Positions 1 through 25,125 of a stretch of DNA of 64,000 nucleotides are shown one piece after another (position 1 is the first letter of the stretch; the number at the start of each line of letters is the position of its first letter). This stretch comes from Dasypus novemcinctus (taxonomy: Eukaryota; Chordata; Mammalia; Cingulata; Dasypodidae): NCBI RefSeq assembly GCF_030445035.2, contig NC_080680.1, forward strand, positions 97,159,157 to 97,223,156, in the 5' to 3' direction. The notes beneath the pieces were generated by a model. The model did no database searches and was not told where the DNA came from. It was given only the letters and a program-made list of their open reading frames with translations. A program made the position numbers and the translations under genes.

Positions 1-1344
1 CACATTTTACAAGACTACTCCAATATGCACACCACTCTCAAGAAATCACAGTTATTAAAGAATTGTAGCCAAATGATTTGTCAAGCAAAATTATAAAAAC
101 CCTTTCAAAGTTATAACAGCAAAAAAATTTATATTTAATGTGGGATTGTAGGAATTTTGTTTGAATATGTTTGAAATGACTAGGGTGGAGCCTCCAAGGT
201 AAGGTGGAAGGCTGGGGCGGGGCAAGTTGGGGCAAGCCACACGACTCCTTTGTGCTAGGAGCATGCCAGGCACCATGCCCTTTACTTTGCGTGCATGATC
301 TCATGAAGTTCCCATAAACTCCTCCATAGCATGCATAGTTGCTGTCATCTTAGGTGGGAATTTTAGGTAGTCCAGGCTGTGGAAAAGGGGGAAAATGCCC
401 ATAGTCACAGTGACCCTTGGAAATCTCTTAGGAAGGGCATCTCAAGTGCCACATGGCCAGTTTTCCCAGCACTGTTGGCACAGAGTATACCTGCCGTTGA
501 TGTCTGATGCACGGCCTGTTTGTGGTGATGAGCCACTACCCATCCTGAAGTAACAGAATCTTCCTCTCTGTGGCAAGATGTGCACACGACGGAGGAACAC
601 GGGGATGGAGACCAACTGATCACCTCTTGCCACGTCACTTCAGAGGAGTGTGTGCTGAGTGGAGAGGGACAGCAAAATCACCCGCACCGTTTATATCATT
701 ATTCTTCTTGGTTCCCCACTCCCTGCTTTCATCTTTCAAACGTTTATAATTGACTTTGCACCCACTAACCATGTTCACGATGCCTAGCCACTGTACTGAG
801 GTGGCTCAGAGAAGCAAAGTGCCAAGGCCAAGGTCACTCCTGTAGCTTTGCTCTGAACCTCTGCTCCCTTCTGCCCCTTCTCTCCAGCTGTGTGTGGAGA
901 AGGGACTATTCGGGCTGGCAGCTGGGAGCTCTGGTGTCCAGGGAGCAGAGTGAGGGCTGAATTAAGGCAAGGACAGGTGCTGAGTCTGGTACCTGAGTAA
1001 GACCTTGAGGAGTCTCTGCAGGGGCTCAGCAAAGGCCTGGGTTCGGGGGTGAGGGGGGTCTTAGAGCATATGAGGCTCTAAGAAATGAGAAAGATGATGG
1101 CGAGCACAGATTCAGGACATCAGGGGATTGGCAGAGATATCAGGGAACTGCAGGCCTCCAATCCAGTCTTGAAATTGGCATCCAAAGCAGGTGGGAAGAG
1201 GCCAGAAGGCAGGCTGTCAAGGTGACACTGACGCCTCCCTTTGGGACACAGAGGCTTCTGCTTCTCAACTTTTCTCCTGGGTCTAAAATAACAATTGTGA
1301 TAAAAAATAGGCATTAACCACGCCTCCCCAACCAGACACTGTGC

Positions 1345-1535
1345 TCTGTGTCCCCCCGAATCATCTCAATGCTTACCACAATCCTTTGACAGATGTATTA
1401 TTACCCCCCATTTTTCAGATGAGACTGAAGTCCGGAGAGGTTATGAAACTAGCTCAAAGTCACACAGCTGATAAATGGCAGAGCTGGGATATGATCCCAG
1501 AATTGACTGATTCTAAAGCCCTCTGGACTTGAGGT
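1345..1535 (-). repeat. MIR
   Basis: CATTTTTCAGATGAGACTGAAG (1409) and AGTCACACAGCTGATAAATGGCAGAGCTGGGAT (1458) read as reversed MIR. Confidence 0.8.
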
Positions 1536-2065
1536 CAAGCAGGGGTTTTAGCCAGCTACCCTGAGTTCCAGAGGCTGGCCTGGCCAGAGATGGCTGAGGA
1601 AGAGGAATGAGGTTCCTCAGTTCCACTGGAGGAGATAAAACCCTCCATTGCAGTGACTGGCTGGGGTTGACTCCACCCACAGAAGGGGAAGCTGTGTCCT
1701 TTGGATGACTCCAGAAGGCTGCTATGGGGGTGGGGCAGGAGGGCAGTACTGTTACCAGAATCCAACGGGCACAACGGCTGGGAGGGGAATTTCCAGGGCC
1801 TTTAGCATTGGGGTGGGGAGAGAAGATGACAATGGGTGATTCTTGCAGGTCAAGGAGAGGCAGCAGCCAAGCACAAGCTGTTATTCCTAGAGCAAAGATC
1901 TTGTCGGGGCCTATGGACATCTCCGGGGGCCAATTCTGCCCCCTGTAGGCAAACTTCTGTTGGCAAGCTCATGCGTATTTTTCTAGGGTAGAAGGACCAA
2001 AGCTAAGCCCAGATTCTCAGAGAGGTTGATGACTCAGAAAAGGTCATAGTGTACATCTCTTTGGT

Positions 2066-2262
2066 TGAGAGCATGGTCTATGGTGTCAGAGAGACCTGGA
2101 TTCAAATCCTGGTTCCTCCTTACATTAGTTGTGTGACCTTCAGCAAATTACTTATTCTTGGAGCCTTAGTTTCCCCATCTGCCAAATAGGGATAATGAAA
2201 TATTCCTCCAAGAACTAGGATGTGCTAAATTCCTGGCACAGAGGAGGCATTCAACACTCATA
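2066..2262 (+). repeat. MIR
   Basis: Near full length: GACCTGGATTCAAATCCTGG at 2094, TGTGTGACCTTCAGCAAATTAC at 2130, TAGTTTCCCCATCTGCCAAAT at 2167. Confidence 0.8.
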
Positions 2263-2929
2263 ACTTCCCTTCCCACCTTAAACAAATGCCCAAGTCTGGC
2301 AGGCAGGGGTGTGCGAGTTGTGCAGGCATTTTATTTGGCAGTTACAAGTGTGATATTATCCCTGCACAAAGCTTTCATTATGGTGCTGCTAACAATACCA
2401 CAGATAAGGCAGGGATGCCCCTGCATGCCAGCTTCCAGGTGATTACAACATTTGGGTAAATTGCTTTTTGTCTCGCTGGAGAGATGATGGTGGGAGGGAA
2501 GCTGTGCAGGAGATTCGCTCGGCCATTTTGCAGGAACTACAGGGAAGCACGGGGGAAAGGCAGGCTGGGTTTGTGGAAGTGGCCCAGGATGGCAGTCAGG
2601 GAAACACGGGTTCAACCCGTCGGACTGTGTGGGCTCAGGCATGTGCTTTGCCCTTTCTGGGTCTCAGGATTCTCAGGTAGTGACTTCAAAATGAAAGGAG
2701 TCTCGGTTTGTCAGTGTATTGAAAGACTTGTTCACTGGCCAATTTTTGAGTAGTAAAGTGGGCAGAAAACATCTTGGGAAAAAGAATCACTGCTGTAATC
2801 TTGTACCCATTGGGTGTGTACCTTTTGTATCTCTCAGCTTCTGGGAACACCTTTCTTTCACTAATAAATTCCTATTTCTCATTCAGAACCAACTCAAATG
2901 TCCCCTCTAGCTTTGGAGCCTGCTAGACC

Positions 2930-3150
2930 TGGGTACAAACTCCAGCTTTGCCATTTATTTATCTGTATGACTTTGGGCAAGGTATTTCACCTTGCTGAGC
3001 CTCAGTTTCATCACCTGGCAAGTGGGAATACTAAAGGTAACCATTTCACACGGTTACAGTAAGGAATAGATGAAATAATATATGTGAAATGTTTAGACCA
3101 ATGCCTAGAATATAGTAAGCATTCAGTAAATACTAGTATTTATTATTATC
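2930..3150 (+). repeat. MIR
   Basis: GAGCCTCAGTTTCATCACCTG (2997) and the end piece ATAGTAAGCATTCAGTAAATACTA (3112) are both present. Confidence 0.8.
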
Positions 3151-3169
3151 CTGCCTTTTCACCTAAAAT

Positions 3170-3320
3170 AGTGCATGGATACTTTGTATATCAATGGATT
3201 CATTTCTTTATTGCTATCTTTAATTGCTGCGTTATACTCCATTGTACGAATATACTGTATGTTAACCAGTCCCCTGATGTTGGCCATTTGAGATATTTCC
3301 AGTTTTCAATTATTGAAACA
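3170..3320 (-). mobile_element. Short old antisense L1 fragment
   Basis: TTAATTGCTGCGTTATACTCCA followed by CATTTGAGATATTTCCAGTTTT is the reversed L1 3' landmark. It is about 150 bp and diverged. Confidence 0.5.
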
Positions 3321-3402
3321 TTGCCAGAGAAACTCTAGAAGACCAAACTGTTCTAAAGTTGCTCTAGTCTAGATGTTCACTAGACAGTTTAGATTAACCC
3401 TT

Positions 3403-3834
3403 CCTTTTTTCCAAGTCTTATTTTTTTATTTATTTCTCTCCCTCCCTGCCCCCCAACTCCCTCCCATTGTCTGCTGTCTGTGTCCATTCGCTATGTGTTC
3501 TGTGTCTGCTTGCATTCTTGTCAGCAGCACGGGGAATCTGTGTCTCTTTTTGTTGCATCATCTTGCTGTGTCAGCTCTGTGTGTGTGTGGCACCACTACT
3601 GGGCAGGCTGTGCTTTTTTTTTCCACATGGGGCAGCTCTCCATGTGGGGCATACTCCTTGCACGTGGGGCTCCCCTATGCGGGGGACACCTCTGCATGGC
3701 ACAGCACTCCTTGTGCACATCAGCACTGTGTGTGGATCAGCACATCACATGGGTCAGGAGGCCCTGGGTTTGAACCCTGGACCTCCCATGTGGTAGGCAG
3801 ATGCTCTATCCATTGAGCCAAATCTGCATCCCAT
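3403..3834 (-). mobile_element. DAS-type chimeric SINE
   Basis: tRNA-derived head at the right end (minus-strand reading), middle domain, and (TTTA)-rich tail at the left. The target duplication GATTAACCCTT is at 3392-3402 and 3835-3845. Confidence 0.9.
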
Positions 3835-3954
3835 GATTAACCCTTTTCTAAAACTGGGTAGAGCGGATGAACACCAGTGTCTGGGAGCTCTGGTCTATGC
3901 CTCTTTGACAGATGATCTTGGACCTGGCCAGGCAAAGTGCAAAGAAGAAAAGCT

Positions 3955-4130
3955 CAGGAGCCAGACAAGACTGAGTATGAACCAGCTCCTGCCATTTATT
4001 GCCTGGGACAATTTGGGGACGTTCTTTAACCTTGCTGAGCCTCAGTTCCCTCATTTGTCAAACAGGGATCACATGAGCACTTCACTCCCCCTTAGGACAG
4101 TATCTGGTGCATGGCTCAATAAATGTGAGC
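3955..4130 (+). repeat. MIR
   Basis: CTTGCTGAGCCTCAGTTCCCTC near 4031 and TGGCTCAATAAATGTGAGC near 4112. It abuts a (CCA)n tract. Confidence 0.75.
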
Positions 4131-4140
4131 CCTCACCATC

Positions 4141-4170
4141 AGCACCACCACCACCACCACCACCATCATC
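4141..4170. repeat. (CCA)n tract
   Basis: About nine CCA/CAC triplets immediately after a MIR 3' end. Confidence 0.9.
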
Positions 4171-5138
4171 CTGGTCCTCATTCTGCTGAAGCCAGCCTCT
4201 ACCTCCCAAAGACCCTGAATCACACAAGTGAGGGCACTCTTTGGATGCCAATTCACACCCCTCCTTCCCATTGTCCATTTAACTGAGTAAACATTTAAAT
4301 TAGACTTGTGATCTTGATTTCAAATTCTGTCTGGAACCCACAGGTTCAAACTACGAAGGGGCCCTCTCTGGAAATAATCACTGGTATGTGATATTTTTAA
4401 GAAGCCAAAGCCATTGTTTCTGATTGAAGGAAAGTTGGTGCTATTTTGAAGAACGGCACGATTAAGCGGTGGCGTTATCTCTTTAACCATTGGGAATTAT
4501 ACGCCATTTGAAAGATTTTTGAGCTCTAGGACATTTGCCAGATGTGCTTGATTCGACATTTCAGACAACAAAGGGGATAATGTTGGCGGGAATCTTGACG
4601 GCATTTCTGATGATCAGGATATTCTTCGAGGATGGTACTGAGACCTTTTGGGGAAGAATTTCAGCTTTTACATAAACTAATTTGGGATGCTCACTCTCTG
4701 TCTCCCACAAAGCAAATTTAGTTCATTGTTAGTTGTATATGTTAAAATGGTTACGAGGGTTTTTACTTTGAATATTAATAATGTGCCTTTCATCTGAGAC
4801 ACTTGCATGGGGTATCATTAATTGGGGGGAGGGAGTAAGGATTAGTAGTACAGTTATTTTGCAAATGACTCCTACTAGTAACGTTGAGGCAAGCAACAGC
4901 TACATAAAAGAGATACACGTACAAACTGCTAACATGGCTCTGGCTTATCCTTTCTGAGAGGAATGAAAGGGACATGTAGAGGGGGAAGGGCTAGAGTTAA
5001 TGCCCCCAATTTTCTACGATATTTAAGGTAATTATCCCATATATCTTCAAATACTTCCTTATTGGCCCATAATGTCTTTTGCAAGAAAGAGCATCTCAAT
5101 TTGGGACTGGTGTTTTTTTTGTCTTAAGACTACAAAAC

Positions 5139-5565
5139 GGGGAAGCAGACTTGGCCCAATGGATAGGGCATCCGCCTACCACATGGGAGGTCCAAGGTTC
5201 AAACCCCGGGCCTCCTTGACCCATGTGGAGCTGGCCCATGCGCAGTGCTGATACGTGCAAGGAGTGCCATGCCACGCAGGGGTGTCCCTGGCATAGGGGA
5301 GCCCCACGCACAAGGAGTGCTCCCCGTAAGGAGAACCGCCCAGTGCAAAAGAAAGTGCAGCCTGCCCAGGGATGGCGCAGCACACACGGAGAGCTGGCAC
5401 AACAAGATGATGCAACAAAAAGAAACACAGATTCCTGGTGCCACTGATAATGATAGAAGCAGTTACAGAAGAATACACAGTGAATGGACACAGAGAGCAG
5501 ACAACTGGAGGGGGGGGGAATAAACAAATAAATAAATTTTAAAAAATTTATTATTAAAAAAAAAA
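5139..5565 (+). mobile_element. DAS-type chimeric SINE
   Basis: Head GCAGACTTGGCCCAATGGAT from 5145 includes the A-box-like part. The B-box-like GGTTCAAACCC lies near 5196-5206, and the tail is AAATAAATAAA plus an A-run. The 10-bp target duplication ACTACAAAAC is at 5129-5138 and 5566-5575. Confidence 0.93.
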
Positions 5566-5714
5566 ACTACAAAACAGATCTTTTATTCATTAAGTAACAT
5601 TACTGAGCTCCCCTTGGTTGCCAGGAATCATGTTTGGTGCAGGAACAAATATGAATTGTCCTGGCCCTGTCTAGGAGGGGAGATAGTATAGTAAAGACTC
5701 AACTAGAGCTGCTA

Positions 5715-5930
5715 TGAAGAATGAAGAGAATGGGTTTTGGACAGATTTGGGTTTAAATCTGGATCCATCACCAGTTGTGTGATCTCAGACAAGTTATTAA
5801 CCTGTCCAAGACCAGGTGTCCACTTTGCAAATGGTGGCTCCTGAAAATTACCCACTTGGAGTGATAGGAAAGAACAGATGTCATAAGCAGATAAGGCGCC
5901 TGGTACAGGGCTGGCAAGGATCCTTCTGAG
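5715..5930 (+). repeat. MIR
   Basis: GATTTGGGTTTAAATCTGGATCC (5744) and TTGTGTGATCTCAGACAAGTTATT (5774). The 3' part is diverged. Confidence 0.65.
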
Positions 5931-6489
5931 TGATCATTCGTTTCCCTGAGCTGCGATGTACAGGCAAAGCCTCACATCGTTCTTCAGATTTATAGGCGAA
6001 GACTCCTTGGCCTTTTGCCATGTGCTAAGCTTTGAGAGAGGAAGACGACTGAGCTAGATGGAGGAAAAAGGGAAGAGTAATCTGGGCTGAGGGAATAGGT
6101 GAGGCAAGATTAGGAGATTAGAAAGTACTAGATGTGTTTGTCAATGATGATGGCTAGCCTGGTTGGGCTGGAATGTGGGGTGCTAGAGATGGGAGGATGG
6201 AACGTGGGGGCTTCCCAGTTAGGCTGGGTCTCTGAATGCCATCAAAAGCCCAGAGACCCCCAAATTTCAGCGGATTACTTATCGGAAGCAAAAGCACTGA
6301 GGAGGCAGAAAGACGCAGGGTATCCAGTCCTATCTGTCTCCCCAGCATCTTTTCTCTCGAGCACCTAGAGAAATGCATGTCAAGGCACCAAATACATTTT
6401 CTTTGATGCCATTATAATGACCTACTCATTTCTCTTCCCTCCAGTCTGAGTCAAAACTCACCAAAATGGAAACAGCCGCAACTACCAAT

Positions 6490-6725
6490 GACTGAACATG
6501 TTCCTTGTGCCAGCTGCTATGTTACCAAAGTTGTACACATCATCTCCCTTTCCTAAACACAACTTCTCCAGATAGGGACTACTATAATGTCCATTTTACA
6601 GAGGAGGAAACTGAAGAGGGGGAAGTAACTTATTCATGGTCACATAGCTGACCAGTGATGGATCCAGGACTAGAGGCCATCCAGCGAGCTGAATCCAGAC
6701 TATGGGCTTTTAACCACCACACCTC
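6490..6725 (-). repeat. MIR
   Basis: CATTTTACAGAGGAGGAAACTGA (6592) and GTCACATAGCTGACCAGTGATGG (6639) are the reversed MIR core and 5' part. Confidence 0.75.
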
Positions 6726-8559
6726 TCAGCTCTCAAGCCTTTTGCAGAGCACGGGGCCCTAACTTAGCCTCTGTTTTATCTTGTGTCTGCTGTATTGACT
6801 GGAATATTGCCTATAATGAGTTGCTATCATTTAGGGGTTTATGATCCCAACAAAGACAGTGGCAGGGTATAATGGAAAGACCACTGGACTTGTAGTAAGA
6901 TAGGAGTGAGTTTGAGTTTCAGCTTCTCCATCACTAGTCCTGGAGTTCTCTGGCAAGTCATTTGTCACTCCAAGACCTAGTTTCCTAATCTAAGTCCACT
7001 AAATGCATGGAAAGTTCACATGGATACAAGGCTTACAGGTTCAAAGGCCTTAGCAGGTACCAGAAATGACTGTTGCCATTGGGGGTCAGACAGCAGCAAT
7101 TGGTGGGGGTCTGGGCAGTGCATGACCCCTCTAGGCTGCCAAACCAAACATTTTCAAGCTCTAGGCCAGTCAAACAAACACCCTTGCAGACCAGATGTGG
7201 CATGAGAGCCACTGGTTTGAGACCTCTGATGGGTGTTAAGGTGCTCTGAAAATTTGAGGTGCATAGAAGTATAATTATTGTTTTTATTATTTGAAATAAT
7301 AACGTCTATTATGAGCCAAGTATTGAATTTTTGTATAAATATTATTAACAAAACTATGAGGAACTTTCAGGCAGGGGCTCTGCCTGCTTGCCTGCATTTC
7401 TTTCAGAAAGATATCATAAGCTTCACCTTGTAAGGACCTGTGCAAGGTATTGGGGACAAATGATGAATCAGACAGTCATGCAGTTCCTGCCCCCAAAAGC
7501 TCCCAGTCTAATGCAGAGGCAAGTATATACTGGATGCTTCCCCTGACATGGGCTAAGTGCTGTTGGGGAGGAACATGGTGGCACAGTAGAGGGCACCTGA
7601 GCCAGACAGAGCAGTGGAAGGAGTGTGAGAGAGATGGAAAGTCAGGGTGGGCTGCCTGGAACTGTGGTCTTCCAACCGCTGAGTCCCTACTCATGAGAAG
7701 GTTGTGAAATCAAGTTAGTGCACAGCAACACGCATCCAAAAAGGAATAAACTGAATAATAGAATAGAAAATATGTACATCGCATTAGAAAAAATACACAC
7801 ATACACATGTGTGTGTATCTGCCTGTGTGTCTGTGTGTCTGTATGTTTGTACTGGGTCATGATGTAAAACACTGCTTACTGAAGACCTTGGTCTAAAGGT
7901 TCGAAAGCCTCGGTTTAAGAGAATGCATTGACTGCCCTCATCCCCAGAGCCTGGCACATTGCAGGGTGCTCAAAGAATTCTTGATGAGTGGATGGATGAA
8001 TTTAAATTCTGTCAGCCTTCTGTAAGGCAGACCCCATGATCCCAAATTAAGGAATTCTCTGAAACCCAGCTCTAGCAGACCCAGATTTGTCAAGCTTATT
8101 TGCAGTTTAGCAATTCAGAGGTTTCTGGTCAGGCCTAAAACAAGCTTCTCCGAAGGCTGGGGAAAATAAGCTTGCAGGAGACAGGCAAGGAATCCAGGCA
8201 GTTCAGAGAGCAGGGAGGTGAACCAAGGGCAATTTTCCCCAGCCCATGACCTCCTACAAAATGAGAGCCCCTGGCTCTGACCCACCCACCTGGGCCCACC
8301 CATCCAGGAGCTCCATGCCTTCAGGAAGCACTGTTCATGTGGGCAGATTGGAATGCAGGGGAGAAAGGGCACTGGGGATAGCAGAAGCTGGACAGAAGCC
8401 CAAACCAGTCCCTCCCAGGGGGAGGTGAGTCAGGGGTAATGACTAGGTAGCCACAATCAGAGACTCCCTTTCAGTGGTTTTCAGGACATTCAGGACTTCA
8501 TCTGTCCTATAATATCAGAACCAAAATACCTTTGGCTATGTTTCTCTTCCATCATAGGC

Positions 8560-8715
8560 TTTTAGGTTGCAAGGACCCTAGAAATTATCTAGCCCCAAAC
8601 TCTCTTTTTACAGGTGAAGAGAAAGGAGTCCAGAGAGGGAAGGTACTGGCCTAGGGTCAACCAGCAGGCAGTCTGAGAGCTGGGGCTGGGGTTCAGAACC
8701 CAGGTCTCCTAGTCC
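8560..8715 (-). repeat. MIR-like
   Basis: TTTACAGGTGAAGAGAAAGGAG and GGGTTCAGAACCCAGGTCTCCTAG are the reversed MIR order. It sits directly before an L2 copy. Confidence 0.65.
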
Positions 8716-8739
8716 CACCATCCTGGGGTTTGTGGTGCT

Positions 8740-9315
8740 TCAGATGCCCCTCTTCCACCATTTTTCCAGGAGGCTCTCCTGTCTAATCTTACCCTCTCTG
8801 GCACTTTCCTATATGCAACCAGAGGAATCTTTCTAAAGGACAAATTAGTTACTACCCCACCTGCTTAAAACTTTCCCTTGCCTTATGAAAAGAGTCCCAT
8901 TATCTTCCCCTACTGCCCTCATCCTGTCCACCTGCTGGGCTTCCTCTCTTGCTCTTCTCTCCCTCCTGCTTCCAAATTACTCATAGCCCCTTAAATGTGC
9001 ATAGTTTTCTCCCCTCCAACCCTTTGCACATGTAATTTCCTTTCTAAATTCTTCTCAACCCCACTACATTATATGCTCTTACTTAGGTTTCAGATTAGAC
9101 CTTGCTTTTTTCAGGAGACATTCCCTGAGTCTCTGATTCCCAGGGTTAGGTATTCCTACCAGGTTCTCGAAGCAACTCTGTGTTGTGATGATCCCTTTTA
9201 CTATCTGTTTCTTCTCCTCCTTGATAGAAGATTCTGTGATACTGCTAGATGTCACTGCTAGAAGATTCTTGTGACACAGAGCCAGACCCATATCAAGTAC
9301 TCAATAAATATATGT
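8740..9315 (+). mobile_element. L2 3' end
   Basis: Runs through AATCTTTCTAAAGGACAAATTAG, CTGCTTAAAACTTTCCCTTGC, CCTTTGCACATGTAATTTCC and ends near TCAAGTACTCAATAAATATATG, the usual L2 order. Confidence 0.75.
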
Positions 9316-9399
9316 GGACCAAACAATCTGCAGTGTCTGTCCTTCTCCAGATTTCTTACAAATGGCCTTACCTTCCCATGATACATTTTTAAATTGATC

Positions 9400-9650
9400 A
9401 TCAAGCATGGCTTCTTCCCACAGGATTCTGGGAACCACAATGTCTGGTTCTCCAAGCTTACCATGCTTTCTCATACTTCTTCTTTGTCCATGCTCTTCTT
9501 TCTGCCTGGAATGCCCTTCCCTACCATTCTTGTTCATGGAATCCTTCCTTATTCTTTAAGACCCACTACTTCTGTGACCTTTTCCTGACTGAGCCCCTCC
9601 GTCCCAGCAAGGTGCTCAGTTTCTACTCCTCAGTGCCCCCTCATCCTCCA
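9400..9650 (+). mobile_element. L2 fragment
   Basis: CTTTCTGCCTGGAATGCCCTTCC (9498-9520) followed by CCTTCCTTATTCTTTAAGACCCA is a clear L2 block. Confidence 0.7.
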
Positions 9651-9729
9651 GGGCTCCCCTCCACCATCTATCTATCTACACACATTTGTTTATATTATCT
9701 AATTCTTTTCTTTCCTATTTTCTCCCTTA

Positions 9730-10133
9730 CTTTTTTTTAAAGATTTATTTATTTATTTATCGCCCCCCCCCCCATTCTCTGCTCTCTGTGTCTATTTACT
9801 GCATCTTCTTTGTCTGCTTCTGTTGTTGTGAGCAGCACGGGAATCTGTGTTTCTTTTTGTTGTGTCATCTTGTTGTGTCAGCTCTCCGTGTGTGCAGCGC
9901 CATTCCTGGGCAGACTGCACTTTCTTTCACGCTGGGTGGCTCTCCTTACAGGGCGCACTCCTTGCGCGTGGGGCTCCCCTACGTGGGGGACACCCCGGCG
10001 TGGCAAGGCACTCCTTGTGCACATCAGCACTGCGCATGGGCCAGCTCCACACGGGTCAAGGAGGCCCGGGGTTTGAACCGCAGACCTCCCATGTGGTAGA
10101 CGGACACCCTAACCACTGGGCCAAGTCCGCTGC
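9730..10133 (-). mobile_element. DAS-type chimeric SINE
   Basis: Full-length copy with the head at 10060-10133 and a poly(T)/TTTATTTA tail at the left. It has a short target duplication CTCCCTTA (9722-9729, 10134-10141) and interrupts the region after an L2 copy. Confidence 0.9.
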
Positions 10134-11799
10134 CTCCCTTATTATTTTAAAGAAGGAGTAATGGCAGTGGTTTGCAGCTTATAGAATATTCAGGTAGGAT
10201 TATTATGGAATAATGTCACTCAAAGATGAATATAATGTCTATTGGGACTTCATCTCTCCCCTTTCTGGGGAGAAGTGAGAGTATCTTTGTATTAATATGA
10301 AGGAAAGTTGCAGCTTATTAGACAAAAGCATAAGTTTGTTATCTTTATTGTATGGAATTTTTAATACATGTAGAAGAGTAGGTATGGGTGCTAAAGGAGT
10401 GGACAGTGCCAGTGATAAAGCTACTGACTCTCAGCTCCAAACCTACCTTCCTGTACTCTGTATCGTGTTGCTGGGACTGAGACTATGTGAACTGCATTTC
10501 TCCTCTGCTGGTTGGCTCATAGAGAGGTGCTATAAGGCACAGGGAAGGAGGGGGACACACTCCTTTCCATTTTTCTTGTTGTTCATTTCACTGTACTCTC
10601 AGCAATGGCATTTCACTTCCAGCTGCCAGTTTTTTCCACGCTCTTCAGCTTCATTGGGCCTTTTTTTCAGAGGCTCCTCTGGGCAGTGTCTTGTCCTCAG
10701 AGGTCTGGGATGCAGCTCCTTTGGGTCCCTCCATAGACCTTCAAGGCTCTAATAACCCAAACTCTGATTTTCGTTCTTCCGTTTTGAAGGTGGTAGCTAC
10801 TTCCTATAGTTAGTGTTACTGCAGTCTCCTCTTTTTGCTTTTTGAGTTCTCTAATACCCATTTAACCAATTTCCTAGTATTAAATCTTCTCTGCTAAAAT
10901 ACCTAATATGGTTTCTGTTTTTTTGACTAGACATTGGCTAATATAAGCAGAGACAAGACAGGGTCCCTGTTCTCATCGATCTTAGCACCTAGTGGAATAG
11001 ACAGATATTAATTGAATAAATACACAAATGAGTGATTACAGTTGAAATTAGTGCTATGAAGGGAGAGTCCAAGGCATATTAGCACATTAAAGGCTCTGTA
11101 AAGCCCTAAAGTAAATACATCTGTTTAGCATTGCTTAACTCCATATCTCCTGGCTTATTTGACCAAAAAACTCATGGTAAACCTCTTAACATCCAGCAGA
11201 ATTAGTGTTCGGCACAGTAGAATACTGTGTTAAAGGAAAAGAGGAAGACATCAGAGAGATCTAAGCCAGGGCAACTGGAATGTGAGTATTTGCCATGTTC
11301 CTCCAGCCGTGCCCAGTGGGTTGGGGGCATCTCAGCTCCAGGATATCAGTCACAAGTTCAGCTGACCAATTCCCTTTACTGTGATTCTAGCCAGCCCTAC
11401 AAGGCAACTGTCTGATCATTAATGACTTGCCAAGTACACTTTCCTATAGGGAGAGAATGTGCTCATCAGCCAGGACAGGCATTCTGGTCTGCCTGGCAGT
11501 TTCTTTCTCATTACAGAGCAGAGTTTTAAAATTTGGGTCTTTAAAGGGACTATCAACAACCTCTTAAGATAATATGCAAAATTGTGTATGGGCATTTTTC
11601 TTAGAGAGGGTCCATAGAGTTCCCAACTGTGACTCCAGAAAGGAGAAAGATTAGGAATCAGTGGGCTAAAGAAAAATGTTCATGTTCTTATTTATACAGT
11701 GGTCTCTGGTCAGTTTGGTCACTGTAAATCAGTCCTTCTCAGTCTAATCAGCATTGGGTTCACTCACCAAACAGGTTCTGGGTCCTCCAAGGTATTCTT

Positions 11800-12580
11800 C
11801 TTTGTACATGCTGTTTCTTCTGGCTGGGAAACTCTCTCCCCAAGTCTTGTGATCAACTCCCATGTATTTTTTAGGTCTCAACTTGGATGTCATTTCCTCT
11901 TTGAAACCATCCCCAACTTTCCAATTCTCGGTTAGGTATCCCTCTTTTGTGTTCCCACAGCATCATTTTCATCTCTCTGGGGCCTCTAGTGTCACCTTCC
12001 ACCTGGGCAATGCCTGTTCCGTGATGGTACTTATTCCATGGTGTGATCAGCTGTTTACAGTACTTGTCTGCTACCTTCAGAATATAAGCACCATGAGGAA
12101 AGAAGTTCTGGCTTTGCCCTTCCTTTTTTTTTTTTTTTTTTAAAGATTTATTTATTTATTTTAACTACCCCCCCCCCCTGGTTGTCTGTTCTTGGTGTCT
12201 ATTTGCTGCGTCTTGTTTCTTTGTCCGCTTCTGTTGTCGTCAGCGGCACGGGAAGTGCGGGCGGTGCCATTCCTGGGCAGGCTGCACTTTCTTTTCACGC
12301 TGGGCGGCTCTCCTTACGGGGCGCACTCCTTGTGCGTGGGGCTCCCCCACACGGGGGACACCCTTGCGTGGCACGGCACTCCTTGCGCGCATCAGCACTG
12401 CGCATGGCCAGCTCCACATGGGTCAAGGAGGCCCAGGGTTTGAACTGCGGACCTCCCATATGGTAGACGGACGCCCTAACCACTGGGCCAAAGCCCGTTT
12501 CCCTGCCCTTCCTTATCCCCAGCACCAAGTATGATATCTGGCACACAGCAGGTGTTCATTAAATAATTTTTGAAGGAATG
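11800..12580 (+). mobile_element. L2 3' end split by a DAS SINE
   Basis: 11815-12114 carries CTGGCTGGGAAACTCTCTCCCC and ATGTCATTTCCTCTTTGAAACC. After the SINE, 12515-12575 gives the end piece GCACACAGCAGGTGTTCATTAAA. Confidence 0.72.
12126..12503 (-). mobile_element. DAS-type chimeric SINE, internally shortened
   Basis: Target duplication TGCCCTTCCTT at 12115-12125 and 12504-12514. The copy lacks about 50 bp of the middle domain present in its relatives (the part after GGCACGGGAA). It splits an L2 copy. Confidence 0.92.
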
Positions 12581-12791
12581 CAAGCAAAAATATATATTTT
12601 AATTAATGTTCTCTGTGCTATACTTATGTGCTGTCATAGACCACTAATGCCCTTGGCCTCACTGTGATTAAGTTCAGACTCGCCAACTATGAGAAGTCCA
12701 AGTAGTAAAACATTCAGGTTATCAATTTTTATCTTTCATCAGCAAAAGTGTCTTTCTCACTTTTAAGCTGTGCATACACAGCCCAAGCCTA

Positions 12792-25125
<12,334 letters not shown>

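Noticed and set aside
9686..10161. Cysteine-rich frames recurring near 3.5, 5.2, 9.8, 12.2, 16.7, 34.5, 43.3 and 51.9 kb
   Set aside because: The same peptides recur because each is a translation of a DAS SINE; not a gene family.
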